The translations under genes were made by a program, and so were the position numbers. Positions 21,327 through 29,594 of a DNA stretch of 64,000 bases are shown here, in pieces. Each line of letters opens with the position of its first letter. Position 1 is the first letter of the stretch. Source of the stretch: Azospirillum doebereinerae (GTDB taxonomy: Bacteria > Pseudomonadota > Alphaproteobacteria > Azospirillales > Azospirillaceae); NCBI RefSeq assembly GCF_003989665.1, contig NZ_RZIJ01000005.1:1-64000 (forward strand), in the 5' to 3' direction. Under the pieces are notes generated by a model. That model was given only the letters and a program-made list of their open reading frames with translations. It did no database searches and had not been told where the DNA came from.

Positions 21327-21403
21327 CGGGAAACCTTGTGAAGGGACCGGGCCGGCCACTCTACACCCGCGACGCCCGCCGGCCAGCCCCGGATCGCGGG
21401 CCG

Positions 21404-22351
21404 TCAATCGGCCAGGGCGCGCTCCAGCCGGTCGAGCGTGCGCATGGCCGGCAGGCATTGGGCGACGCTGGCGTTGGGCTCGCGCCCCTCGCGGATGGCG
21501 GCGAAGAACGCGCGGTCGATCAGTTCGATGCCGTTGTTTGACACGGTGACGCCGCTGAGGTCGATCTGGGCCTCGTTGCCGTCGTAGAGGTCGTCGTAGC
21601 GGGCGATGTAGGTGCCGTTGTCGCAGATGTAGCGGAAGAAGGTCCCCAGCGGCCCCTTGTTGTTGAAGGACAGCGACAGGGTGCACAGCGCGCCCGACGG
21701 CGTCTTCAGGCCGATGCTCATGTCCATGGCGATGCCGAGTTCGGGGTGCGGCGGCCCCTGGAGCGCCTGGACGCGGCTTGCGACCTCGCCGGTCTGGTAC
21801 TGGAACAGATCCACCGTGTGGCAGGCGTGGTGCCACAGCAGATGGTCGGTCCAACTGCGCGGCTGGCCCAGCGCGTTCATGTTGGTGCGGCGGAAGAAAT
21901 AGGTCTGCACGTCCATCTGCTGGATTTTCAGCTCGCCCGCCTGGATGCGGTTGTGGATCCACTGATGGCTGGGGTTGAAGCGGCGGGTGTGCCCGGCCAT
22001 CGCCACCAGACCCGTCTCCTTCTGGACCTGGACCAGCCGCTCGGCGTCGGCGAGGCTGTCGGCCATCGGGATTTCGACCATCACATGCTTGCCGGCCCGC
22101 AGGCATTGGATCGCCTGGGAGGCGTGGACCGGCGTCGGCGTCGCCAGGATCACCGCCTCGACGTCGGGCCGGGCGAGGCTCTCAGCCAGATCCTTGGTCG
22201 CGTGGGGAATCCCACGCTGGCGGGCGAAGCCTTCGATGTCGTCCGGCCCGCCGCCGACGACGGAGACCACCTCGATCCCGTCAATCGCGGCGATGGCGTC
22301 GAGATGCTTGACGCCGAAGGCGCCGGCGGCGCCGGCCACGCAGATTTTCAT
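21404..22351 (-). CDS. ligC: LigC-type 4-carboxy-2-hydroxymuconate-6-semialdehyde dehydrogenase
   Basis: 315 residues of the Gfo/Idh/MocA oxidoreductase family, with an N-terminal NADP-binding fold (VAGAAGAFGVKH) and the EIPMAD motif. Several stretches match what I recall of Sphingobium LigC: GHTRRFNPSHQWIHN, QQMDVQTYFFRR, SWTDHLLWHHACHTVDLF and FRYICDNGTYIARYDD. LigC oxidises the semialdehyde made by protocatechuate 4,5-cleavage to 2-pyrone-4,6-dicarboxylate. A GGAG ribosome binding site lies before the ATG. No ligAB, ligI, ligJ or ligK is in the window, so the rest of the pathway must be elsewhere. The neighbouring LysR gene is a likely regulator. Confidence 0.75.
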   Translation of the reverse strand: MKICVAGAAGAFGVKHLDAIAAIDGIEVVSVVGGGPDDIEGFARQRGIPHATKDLAESLARPDVEAVILATPTPVHASQAIQCLRAGKHVMVEIPMADSLADAERLVQVQKETGLVAMAGHTRRFNPSHQWIHNRIQAGELKIQQMDVQTYFFRRTNMNALGQPRSWTDHLLWHHACHTVDLFQYQTGEVASRVQALQGPPHPELGIAMDMSIGLKTPSGALCTLSLSFNNKGPLGTFFRYICDNGTYIARYDDLYDGNEAQIDLSGVTVSNNGIELIDRAFFAAIREGREPNASVAQCLPAMRTLDRLERALAD

Positions 22352-22513
22352 GCTTCCACTCCCAGGAGAATTGGCCGGACGCCGGTCTTGCGGCGGCCCT
22401 TGTCCGTGGACACACCGGGTAGCAAACAATCCGCTGCCGCAGAAATTGAATGACGGGAGGGGCTATTCATTTCGTGTTCGACGCCCGGCCGCCGTGCGCC
22501 TGCGCAAGCCCCG

Positions 22514-23728
22514 TCAGCGGGCACCCTGCCCGGCCTCGCGCAGGCAGGCGAGGAAGCGTTCCTGCGTCGCCGTCGGACGCCAGCCGCGCCGCAGGGTCAG
22601 GCCGATGGGGCGCTCGCCGCCGGGCAGGGCGACCGGCAGCGGCACCAGCAGGCCGAGGTCGCGCTCGTGCCGGATCTGGTGCAGCGAGATCAGCGTCAGC
22701 GTGTCGCTGTCCAGCAGCAGGCCGCGGATCAGTTGCAGCGAGCTGGCCTCGATCAGCCCGGTGGGGGCGGGCAGGCCGTGCTCCGCGAACAGCGCGTCGA
22801 AACGGTCGCGGGTCGGCGTGCCGGGGCGCGGCACCACCCAGCGGCAGGCCGCCAGATCGGCGGGCGTCACCGTCGGCCGGCGGCTCAAGGGGTGGAAGGC
22901 GCGGGCGACGACGGCCAGCGGGTCGGTGAACAGGGTCTCCTGCACCACGTCCTCGATGGGGACCGGGTCGCGGAGCGCGCCGATCAGCACGTCGATCTCG
23001 CCGTGGCGCAGCCCGTGCAGCAGGTCGCCGTAGGGGCCGTCGATCACCTGGAGCCGCACCTCGGGCCGTTCGGCGGTCAGCGCGTTGATGGCGGCCGGCA
23101 GGATGTACGTGCGGGCCAGCGGCATGCTGCCGACGACGATGCGGCTCTGGTCGACGCCCAGATGCACCGCCAGCTCGGCGAAGCCCTGGTCCAGCTCGGC
23201 CAGCGCCAGCTTCACGTGCTGCACCAGCACCCGGGCGGCGCCGGTCAGGACGATGCCGGTGGCCGAGCGGGTGAACAGAGTCAGCCCCGCCAGCCGTTCC
23301 AAGTCGCGCGCGGCGCGGTGGATGGAGGGCTGGGCGATGTTCACCGCGCGGGCGGCGAGGCTGAAGTTCCCGGCGTTGGCGATGGCGACCAGCGCGCGAA
23401 GCTGGGCGGCGGTCAGAAGCTGGTCGAAGTCGGGGAAGCCGCGCGCCGCCTTGCGGTCGCCGAGCCGCGCGGCCTCGCGCGCGCCGACGCGCAGGCCCTC
23501 CAGCATGCGCTCCACCCGGTCGAGGAACAGGGCGCCGGCGGCGGTGGTCGGCATGCCGTCGAAACGGCGCTCGAACAGGGGGGTGCCAAGCTGGCCCTCC
23601 AGCTTGGCGATGGCCTGGGTGATGGCCGGTTGCGACAGGTGGACCTGTTCGGCCGCCTGACTGATGCTGCGCCGCCGCGCGACCTCCCGGAAGGCGCGCA
23701 GGTGGCGGATGTTGGGGATGTCGCTCAT
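22514..23728 (-). CDS. LysR-family regulator with two tandem HTH domains
   Basis: 404 residues, about 100 longer than a usual LysR protein. The extra length is a second DNA-binding domain. HTH 1 covers about 8-67 (SISQAAEQVHLSQPAITQAI, then LEGQLGTPLFER). HTH 2 covers about 106-163 (NFSLAARAVNIAQPSIHRAA, then LERLAGLTLFTR). A single effector-binding domain follows (from about residue 185). It lies upstream of the ligC-like gene on the same strand and probably controls aromatic-acid genes. Two matching palindromes are just upstream of its start (see 23742-23772). Confidence 0.88.
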   Translation of the reverse strand: MSDIPNIRHLRAFREVARRRSISQAAEQVHLSQPAITQAIAKLEGQLGTPLFERRFDGMPTTAAGALFLDRVERMLEGLRVGAREAARLGDRKAARGFPDFDQLLTAAQLRALVAIANAGNFSLAARAVNIAQPSIHRAARDLERLAGLTLFTRSATGIVLTGAARVLVQHVKLALAELDQGFAELAVHLGVDQSRIVVGSMPLARTYILPAAINALTAERPEVRLQVIDGPYGDLLHGLRHGEIDVLIGALRDPVPIEDVVQETLFTDPLAVVARAFHPLSRRPTVTPADLAACRWVVPRPGTPTRDRFDALFAEHGLPAPTGLIEASSLQLIRGLLLDSDTLTLISLHQIRHERDLGLLVPLPVALPGGERPIGLTLRRGWRPTATQERFLACLREAGQGAR

Positions 23729-23741
23729 CGATCCGCCACGG

Positions 23742-23772
23742 GGCTTTAGCCGCTCCGCATGCGGCTATAGCC
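23742..23772. promoter_or_regulatory. paired palindromes upstream of the double-HTH LysR gene
   Basis: GGCTTTAGCC at 23742-23751 and GGCTATAGCC at 23763-23772 are near-perfect palindromes 21 bp apart, two helical turns. Both are followed by G. They begin 14 bp upstream of the LysR start codon, so they probably serve as an autoregulatory operator. CCGCATGCGG between them is a third palindrome. Confidence 0.55.
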
Positions 23773-23834
23773 GGAGCTTATACCCCCGGCGGCTCCCCGG
23801 CGGAGAGGCTGGGAGTCCCCTGCGTCCTTTTGTA

Positions 23835-24623
23835 TCAGCGCAGCACGGCCAGCCAGCCGCCCCGGTCCATCAGCCAAAGCACGGCGCTGACGCTGGCGAA
23901 GGACAGCGCGGTCGCGGTCATCAGGGCCGCCGCGCAGACGTCCTCGCGGCCGTATTTCTGGCCGAAGATTGGGTAGACGGTCAGCATCGGCGACGACGCG
24001 AACAGGACGGCGGCGATGCGCAGCTTCGGGTCGATGGGCGACAGCAGCGACAGCGCGGCGAAGACCGCCAGCGGGTGCAGCAGCAGCTTGGCGCCGACGA
24101 TCCGCGTCACGTCGGCCAGCAGGCCGCGAATCCGCAAGCCCACCAGCGCGTGACGGACCGATCCGCCGCCTGCCGCCCTACTCTCGGCCAGGACGAGGAA
24201 CACCGGCAGAACCAGCAGGTTCTCGACCACCATCGCCAAAGCGAGCCCGATCCCGGCCGTCGGCCCCAACACCTGAAGCACGATGGGGTAGCCGATGAAG
24301 CCGCTGTTGGAACTGGACATCCCCATGCCGGTGAGGGCGCTGGCCTGGAGGCTCTGCTTGCGGACGAAACGGGCGAAGGCGGTGCCGAGCAGCAGCATCG
24401 TCAGCGAGCCCAGCGCGTAGGCCGCCAAATAAGCACCGTTCAGGATCTCGGCCAACGGGTTCTGCGACAGCGCTCGGAACAGCAGAGCAGGCAGGGACAG
24501 ATTGATGACGAACTTCCCCAGCCCGGCGACGTCGGCCTTTGTCAGTCCTCCGAGGCGGACGGTCAGGTAGCCGATGGCGATGGTGAGGAAGATGGGGGCG
24601 GTGACCGGAAGGATGTCCTGCAT
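23835..24623 (-). CDS. AEC-family transporter, apparently with an internal deletion
   Basis: 262 residues, whereas AEC (auxin efflux carrier-like, malate/malonate) permeases are usually about 310. The N-terminal half (FVINLSLPALLFRALSQNPL, SSSNSGFIGYPIVLQVLG) and the C-terminal half (VGAKLLLHPLAV, LFASSPMLTVYPIFGQKYG) are typical. The segment expected before GLRIRGLLADV, which normally has NPL..., two membrane helices and a P-A-AP loop, is missing around residue 158. The reading frame is kept. The protein may be non-functional or altered. Confidence 0.8.
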   Translation of the reverse strand: MQDILPVTAPIFLTIAIGYLTVRLGGLTKADVAGLGKFVINLSLPALLFRALSQNPLAEILNGAYLAAYALGSLTMLLLGTAFARFVRKQSLQASALTGMGMSSSNSGFIGYPIVLQVLGPTAGIGLALAMVVENLLVLPVFLVLAESRAAGGGSVRHALVGLRIRGLLADVTRIVGAKLLLHPLAVFAALSLLSPIDPKLRIAAVLFASSPMLTVYPIFGQKYGREDVCAAALMTATALSFASVSAVLWLMDRGGWLAVLR

Positions 24624-24791
24624 GCCGGGGCTTATAGGAAAGTTCCGGCGACGGGAGAACCGTTCGGGCGCGCGCGGCGGCGAGACGCGGCCCTGTGGAA
24701 TGCGCGTGGGTCACGCTGTGCCGGAGCGTGGAGGCAAAACTGGACACACCCGCAAGGTTCAGCCCAAGCGAGCGTTGCCGAAGGTTTCCGG

Positions 24792-25094
24792 TCAGACCGA
24801 AACGTCGAGCAACGAACCGCGCGGCATCGCCCGGTAGCCCTGCCCGTTGACCTGCGCCGACAGCACCGCCGCGTTGGTGTCGAGCGTCGGCCCGCCCTGG
24901 GTGCTCGACTGGGTGGCGCGCGGCTGCTCGGCCTTGCCGGTCGCCTGCGGGGCCGCCACCGTCTGCGTCCGCACCGTCGGGGTGGTCTGCTGGGCCGCCT
25001 GGACCGCCGGGGACAACGCCATCTGCACCGCCGGCGTGATCGCCGAGGGTGGCTTGAGCGTCGGAAGCGACGGGATGGCGGGGTTGACCTGCAT
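24792..25094 (-). CDS. hypothetical Ala/Thr/Gln-rich protein
   Basis: 100 residues. The middle is low-complexity and rich in Pro, Thr, Gln and Ala (VQAAQQTTPTVRTQTVAAPQ); the C-terminus (AAVLSAQVNGQGYRAMPRGS) looks more ordered. No domain or signal peptide is seen. The start is uncertain: no good ribosome binding site precedes the ATG at 25094, and upstream in-frame starts exist. It resembles short proteins found near flagellar or motility genes in alphaproteobacteria, but no such genes are here. Confidence 0.5.
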   Translation of the reverse strand: MQVNPAIPSLPTLKPPSAITPAVQMALSPAVQAAQQTTPTVRTQTVAAPQATGKAEQPRATQSSTQGGPTLDTNAAVLSAQVNGQGYRAMPRGSLLDVSV

Positions 25095-25334
25095 CCATAA
25101 AATATGAGCCTGAAGCTGTGGCGTTGCAAGTCCCCCTAGCCGGCGGAATCGGGGAGAAGCAATGCAGGGCATGGAAACGCAGCATTCCCATTGGACGGGT
25201 TCTCGGGAGATGGACCGATGCGCTAATGTCCGGCCGCGCGGAAAGCGTGGTTTTAAACGCGGGAGGTGGTTGGCCATTGCCGGGCGTCACCTGTTGACTC
25301 GGGCGATGGCAGGCACTCAGCGGGCGGGACGATC

Positions 25335-26525
25335 ATGAACAACCGACAGGCGGGCGAGAGCGGGATGCGGGAGAGCCGGACGCGGGTCTCCGGCGACCGT
25401 GACCTGCGGCTCGATTTCTTTCGCGGTCTGGCGTTGTGGTTCATCTTCGTCAACCATATCCCGGCCAACCAGATTTCCTGGCTGACGCCCCGGAATTTCG
25501 GGCTGAGCGACGCGACGGAGATCTTCGTCTTCATCTCCGGCTACACGGCGGCCATGGTCTACGGGCAGACGCTGCGGCAATCCGGCCTGCCCATGGCGGC
25601 GGCCCAGGTGCTGCACCGCTGCTGGACGCTCTACGCCACCTACATCATCCTGTTCTTCGCCTTCACCGCGCAGATCGCCTATCTGGCGCGGGTGTTCGAC
25701 AGCCCGCTGTTCACCGAGGAAATGGGCATCGCCAGCTATTTCCAGGACCCGGTGACAGCGCTGACCCAGGCCCTGCTGCTGAAGTTCCGGCCGGCCAACC
25801 TCGACGTGCTGCCGCTCTACATCGTGCTTCTGCTGGCCTTTCCGCTCGTGCTTCCCGCCCTGCGCCGCCGGCCGCTGGCGGTGCTGGCCGGGTCCGGCGC
25901 GCTGTACCTCGCGGCCCGCCTGTTCGGCTGGAACCTGCCGACCCACCCGGACGGCGGCGTCTGGTACTTCAACCCCTTCGCCTGGCAGTTCCTGTTCGTC
26001 GTCGGCGCGACGCTCCAGCATCTGCCGGATCTGCGCGCCGGCCTGCTCCGCTTCCGCCGGCCGGTGGCCGTGGCGGCCGTGGTGTTCCTGGCGCTGAGCC
26101 TGTTCCTGGTGCTGTCCTGGCAGTTCGCCTTCCTGCACGCCCTGCTGCCGCCCTGGCTGACCGAGATCCTCTACCCGGTCAGCAAGACCGACCTCGACCC
26201 GTTGCGCCTCGCGCATTTCTTCGCGCTGTCCTACATCGTCGTGCAGGTGGTCCCGCCCGGCGCCGCGTGGCTGCGGAGCCCGCTGGCGGCGCCGGTCGTG
26301 GCCTGCGGACGCCAGTCGCTGCACGTCTTCTGCCTGGGCGTACTTTTGTCCTTTGCCGCGCAGACCGTTCTGGTGCACATCAGTGGCTCGCTTTCGGCGC
26401 AATTCCTCGTCACCGTTCTTGGGATAGCCGCGATGGTGCTGCTCGCACGCCTTCTGATCTGGTACCAGTCGGCCGAACGGGCGCGGCGCCTGCAGACCGC
26501 GACCACCCGGAACTCGGGCGCATGA
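25335..26525 (+). CDS. OpgC-like membrane acyltransferase
   Basis: 396 residues with about ten membrane helices. The N-terminus has the OpgC/acyltransferase-3-like motif RDLRLDFFRGLALWFIFVNH (Arg-Asp...Asp-x-x-Arg-Gly and a conserved His), followed by SDATEIFVFISGYTAAMVYG, the typical OpgC second block. OpgC proteins transfer succinyl groups to osmoregulated periplasmic glucans. The ATG at 25335 is chosen before the conserved block. The stop overlaps the start of the next gene (ATGA), so the three genes 25335-28107 form an operon for modification of an envelope glycan. Glucan type is inferred. Confidence 0.85.
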   Translation: MNNRQAGESGMRESRTRVSGDRDLRLDFFRGLALWFIFVNHIPANQISWLTPRNFGLSDATEIFVFISGYTAAMVYGQTLRQSGLPMAAAQVLHRCWTLYATYIILFFAFTAQIAYLARVFDSPLFTEEMGIASYFQDPVTALTQALLLKFRPANLDVLPLYIVLLLAFPLVLPALRRRPLAVLAGSGALYLAARLFGWNLPTHPDGGVWYFNPFAWQFLFVVGATLQHLPDLRAGLLRFRRPVAVAAVVFLALSLFLVLSWQFAFLHALLPPWLTEILYPVSKTDLDPLRLAHFFALSYIVVQVVPPGAAWLRSPLAAPVVACGRQSLHVFCLGVLLSFAAQTVLVHISGSLSAQFLVTVLGIAAMVLLARLLIWYQSAERARRLQTATTRNSGA

Positions 26526-27289
26526 GGACAGCCGCGCGTCGCCTGCTGGCGACCGTCACCGCTGCCCTCCTGATGGGGCTCTCCGCCGAGGCGTGGAGCG
26601 GCCCGCCGGTCGACGCGGCCTGCGCCGTGCCCGACTCGGTGCTGACGGTCGACACCGCCCTGCCCCGCGTGGCCGAGAGGCTGAACGCGGGACTCCCGCT
26701 GTCGATCCTGGTCGTCAATTCGGTCAAGCCGGCCCCCCGTCCGGCGACCGTCGGCTACCCGGTGCGGCTGGCCAAGGAGTTGAAGGCCCGGCTGCCCGGC
26801 CGCCAAGTCGATGTCCTGGTGCTGAGCCTTCCGGGCGAAATGGCACCGGGCATGGTCGCGCCCCTGCTCGACGCCGTCAGCCAGCAGCAGACGGCGCTGG
26901 TCGTCTGGCAGACCGGGACCGTGGACGCCATGCGCAGCCTCGATCCGGAGAGTTTCGGCACCGCGCTGGAGAACGGGATCGCCGCCGTCCAGCGGATGGG
27001 CGCCGACCTCGTGGTGATGGACATGCAGTACAGCCCGCACACGGCGCAGGTGATCGATTTCGCCCCCTACGTCAATTACGTCGCCTGGATGTCGCGGAAC
27101 GACGGGGTCTTCCATTTCCCGCGCTACGCGATCATGCGCCACTGGGTGGAGGAGGGTCGCGTCGATTTCGCAGACGAGTCCCCGCAGGCCAAGCAGGACG
27201 CCTACGAGTTCGTCCACCGCTGCATCGGGCAGCTTCTGGCCGAGAGCATCGCGGCCATGATCGACACGATGCACGGAGCACCCCCTTGA
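26522..27289 (+). CDS. exported SGNH-hydrolase-like protein without catalytic residues
   Basis: 255 residues with a signal peptide (RRLLATVTAALLMGLSAEAW). It aligns along its length with the next gene product, but all catalytic positions are replaced: the GSS block reads NSV (residues 66-68), GAN reads GTV (132-134), and the DGVH end motif is absent (DESPQ instead). It is thus a probable pseudoenzyme, perhaps a substrate-binding or partner protein of the intact paralogue. It overlaps the OpgC-like gene by ATGA and the next gene by TTGA. The gene is intact, so this is not a decayed pseudogene. Confidence 0.8.
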   Translation: MRTAARRLLATVTAALLMGLSAEAWSGPPVDAACAVPDSVLTVDTALPRVAERLNAGLPLSILVVNSVKPAPRPATVGYPVRLAKELKARLPGRQVDVLVLSLPGEMAPGMVAPLLDAVSQQQTALVVWQTGTVDAMRSLDPESFGTALENGIAAVQRMGADLVVMDMQYSPHTAQVIDFAPYVNYVAWMSRNDGVFHFPRYAIMRHWVEEGRVDFADESPQAKQDAYEFVHRCIGQLLAESIAAMIDTMHGAPP

Positions 27290-28107
27290 TCTCTGGCTTG
27301 ATCCCTCGCGCTTTTCTTTCGGCCCTGACCCTGCTGTTGACGGTGTCCGGCCCCGTCCCGTCCCCGGCGGCGGAACCTGTCCCTGTCCCCGCCCCCGCCC
27401 CCGCCCCCGAATGCCTGGTTCCGCGCACCATCACCAGCCTGTCCTCCACGCTGCCGCGCGTGGCGGAGCGCATCGCGGCCGGCCTGCCGCTGCGGATCGT
27501 CGCGCTCGGCTCGTCCTCCACCGCCGGGGCCGGGGCCAGCGCGCCGGACCGCGCCTACCCGGCCCGCCTCGCCCATTACCTGGGCCAGCGGATGCCCGGC
27601 GTCGCCCTCACCGTTCTGAACAAGGGAATCAACGGCGAGACCGACGACCAGACGGTGGAGCGCATCGGCACCGACGTGCTGGCCCAGAAGGCCGACCTCC
27701 TCATCTGGCAGGTCGGCGCCAACACCGTGCTCCGCGAGGGTGACTTCGCGGTCAGCGAGGCGTCCGTCCGCCGGGGCGTGGAGCAGGCGCGCGCGGCCGG
27801 GCTCGACGTGGTGCTGATGGACCTGCAATACGCGCCGAAGATGCTGGAGAAGACCCGCGCGGGCGACATGCTCACGCAGATCTCCCACCTCGCCAACGAG
27901 GAGCATGTCGGGTTGTTCCGCCGCTTCGCCGTGATGCGCGATCTGGTGCAGACCCAGCGCATGGGGGTCGCCGACCTGATCGGACCCGACGGGGTCCATC
28001 AGACCGACGCCGGCTACGACTGCGTCGCGCGTACGCTGGCGGGCGGCATCGAGGACGCGCTCCGCCCCGCCAACGCCGACGCGCGGGGAGCGGCGCCGGC
28101 CCGTTGA
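27286..28107 (+). CDS. exported SGNH/GDSL-family hydrolase
   Basis: 273 residues. A signal peptide is followed by a Pro/Val/Ala linker (PVPVPAPAPAP, 31-41). The SGNH blocks are intact: GSSST (75-79, nucleophile probably Ser77), GINGET (114-119), GAN (144-146) and DGVH (235-238). It is probably a periplasmic esterase or acyl-transfer enzyme acting on the glycan modified by the OpgC-like protein. The start is TTG at 27286, overlapping the previous stop as TTGA, with GGAG about 8 nt upstream; no ATG or GTG fits before the signal peptide. The coupling suggests fixed stoichiometry with its pseudoenzyme neighbour. Confidence 0.85.
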   Translation: MISGLIPRAFLSALTLLLTVSGPVPSPAAEPVPVPAPAPAPECLVPRTITSLSSTLPRVAERIAAGLPLRIVALGSSSTAGAGASAPDRAYPARLAHYLGQRMPGVALTVLNKGINGETDDQTVERIGTDVLAQKADLLIWQVGANTVLREGDFAVSEASVRRGVEQARAAGLDVVLMDLQYAPKMLEKTRAGDMLTQISHLANEEHVGLFRRFAVMRDLVQTQRMGVADLIGPDGVHQTDAGYDCVARTLAGGIEDALRPANADARGAAPAR

Positions 28108-28179
28108 CCGGGCCTTCGAGTCCGATCCGAACCCCGTGCGGGATCAATCGCGTCTCGCCGTGGGGGGCACCGATGGTTT

Positions 28180-29379
28180 ATGCTCGAAGGGTATAAGCCC
28201 CCGGAGTCCCTGACCGCCATGCCCACCTTGACCGGTATCCTCAACGGGATCGCCTTGTTCGAGTCCTTCACGCCGGAGGAACGCGCGGCGGTGGAAAAAC
28301 GTGGCCGGGTGTTCAAGGCTCCGCCCGGCACGATCCTGATGCACGAGGGGGAAGAGGCCAAGTCGCTCTACGTCCTGATCGACGGCACCGTCCGCGTCTT
28401 CCGCGGCGATCCGGACGGCACCCAGGTCGAGGTCGGCTTCCGGCGGGCCGGCGAATGCTTCGGCGAGATGGCCCTGGTCGACGGCGGCACCCGCTCGGCC
28501 TCGGTCGTCGCCGCCACCCCGGTGATCGTGTTCGAGCTGGAACGCGACCTCTTCCTGGCGCTGATCTCCCCCTCCCCCGACCTGCTGGCCAAGCTGCTGC
28601 GGCACCTGAGCCGGATGATCCGCGAGGTGTCGGAGCGGGTGGTGCAGGAGGACCTGGAGCGCCGCACCCGCATCGCCGAATCCGAGTTGGCCCGCCACCG
28701 CGCCATCACCCGCGCGGTGACCGGGCTGGCGCATGAGCTGAACACCCCGCTCGGCATCTGCGTGACGGCGGCCAGCCACATCCAGGACATGGCCTCCATG
28801 GGGGCCGAGGATCTGCGCGAGCCGGCGGCGATGCTGGAATCCAACCTGACCCGCGCGGTCGATCTGGTGGAAGCCTTCACCGCCATCGCCGCCAGCCAGC
28901 ACGCCGAGCCGCTGGAGGCGATGGAACTGCGCGAGACGGTCGAGAACGCCGCCGCGCTCTTCGCCATCCTGCACCCGACGACTCCGCTGACGGTCCGGGT
29001 GGCGCCCGGCGCGCCCTGCCCCTGGATCGGCCACATCGTGCATCTGGAGCGCGTGCTGCACCAACTGTTCGCCAACGCCGGCGCCCACGCCTACCCCGGC
29101 ACGACCGGAGCGGTGGAGGTGGCGGTGGAGGAGGCGACGCTCGACGGCAAGCCCGCCTGGTGCCTGACCGTCCGAGACCAGGGCGCCGGCATCCAGCCCG
29201 ACCATCTGCCGACGCTGACCGACGCCTTCTTCACCACCGCGCGCGGGCGTGGCCACAAGGGGCTGGGCTTGGCCGTGGTGTTCAACACCGTGACCGGCCC
29301 GCTCGCCGGCCGCCTGTCGATCGACAGCACGCCCGGCGAAGGCACGACCGTGACGGTCATCATGCCGCAGGAGCTTTGA
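28180..29379 (+). CDS. histidine kinase with N-terminal cyclic-nucleotide-binding domain
   Basis: 399 residues, soluble. The cNMP-binding domain spans about 15-135 (FKAPPGTILMHEGEEAKSLYVL, then GECFGEMALVDGGTRSASV, the phosphate-binding cassette). A helix leads to a HisKA-like box (GLAHELNTPLG) and an ATPase domain with FANAGAHA, DQGAGI and GLGLAVV. The kinase therefore looks active and may respond to cAMP or cGMP, or to another signal read by a CRP-like fold. No partner receiver is adjacent. ATG 28180 is used; ATG 28219 (14 residues shorter) is equally possible. Confidence 0.85.
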   Translation: MLEGYKPPESLTAMPTLTGILNGIALFESFTPEERAAVEKRGRVFKAPPGTILMHEGEEAKSLYVLIDGTVRVFRGDPDGTQVEVGFRRAGECFGEMALVDGGTRSASVVAATPVIVFELERDLFLALISPSPDLLAKLLRHLSRMIREVSERVVQEDLERRTRIAESELARHRAITRAVTGLAHELNTPLGICVTAASHIQDMASMGAEDLREPAAMLESNLTRAVDLVEAFTAIAASQHAEPLEAMELRETVENAAALFAILHPTTPLTVRVAPGAPCPWIGHIVHLERVLHQLFANAGAHAYPGTTGAVEVAVEEATLDGKPAWCLTVRDQGAGIQPDHLPTLTDAFFTTARGRGHKGLGLAVVFNTVTGPLAGRLSIDSTPGEGTTVTVIMPQEL

Positions 29380-29458
29380 CCGTCCGGGTTGTGGACCTAT
29401 CCGGAAAACACGCGGCCACGGGTTGACGGCGGACGGGAATGGAGCAATATGAGGCTAG

Positions 29459-29487
29459 GCGGGCAGGGGCTATCACCCCCTGCCCGC
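29459..29487 (-). terminator. hairpin terminator after the 23-codon ORF
   Basis: GCGGGCAGGGG (29459-29469) pairs perfectly with CCCCTGCCCGC (29477-29487) with a 7-nt loop. It lies 11 nt past the stop codon of the small ORF on the minus strand. It may also end the kinase transcript from the left, since it is symmetric. No long T tract follows on either strand. Confidence 0.6.
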
Positions 29488-29497
29488 CGGCCCGATG

Positions 29498-29569
29498 CTA
29501 ATTCAGGAGATCAAGCACACGCTTGATGATTTCCAGAATTAGAATCAGGAGCTGGAGGATTTCCTTCAT
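29498..29569 (-). CDS. 23-residue hydrophobic amphipathic peptide
   Basis: A 24-codon ORF too short for standard gene calling: MKEILQLLILIL then EIIKRVLDLLN. It starts with ATG at 29569 and is preceded by GAGGAGTGGAGAGG, a strong ribosome binding region. It ends with TAG at 29498-29500, and a hairpin follows 11 nt later. The peptide is almost entirely Leu/Ile, with charged residues spaced at helix intervals (K2, E3, E13, K16, R17, D20), as in membrane-active type I toxins or phenol-soluble-modulin-like peptides. It lies downstream of modD on the same strand. Function is unknown; a chance ORF cannot be excluded. Confidence 0.5.
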   Translation of the reverse strand: MKEILQLLILILEIIKRVLDLLN

Positions 29570-29594
29570 CCTCTCCACTCCTCAGTCAGCGGCG

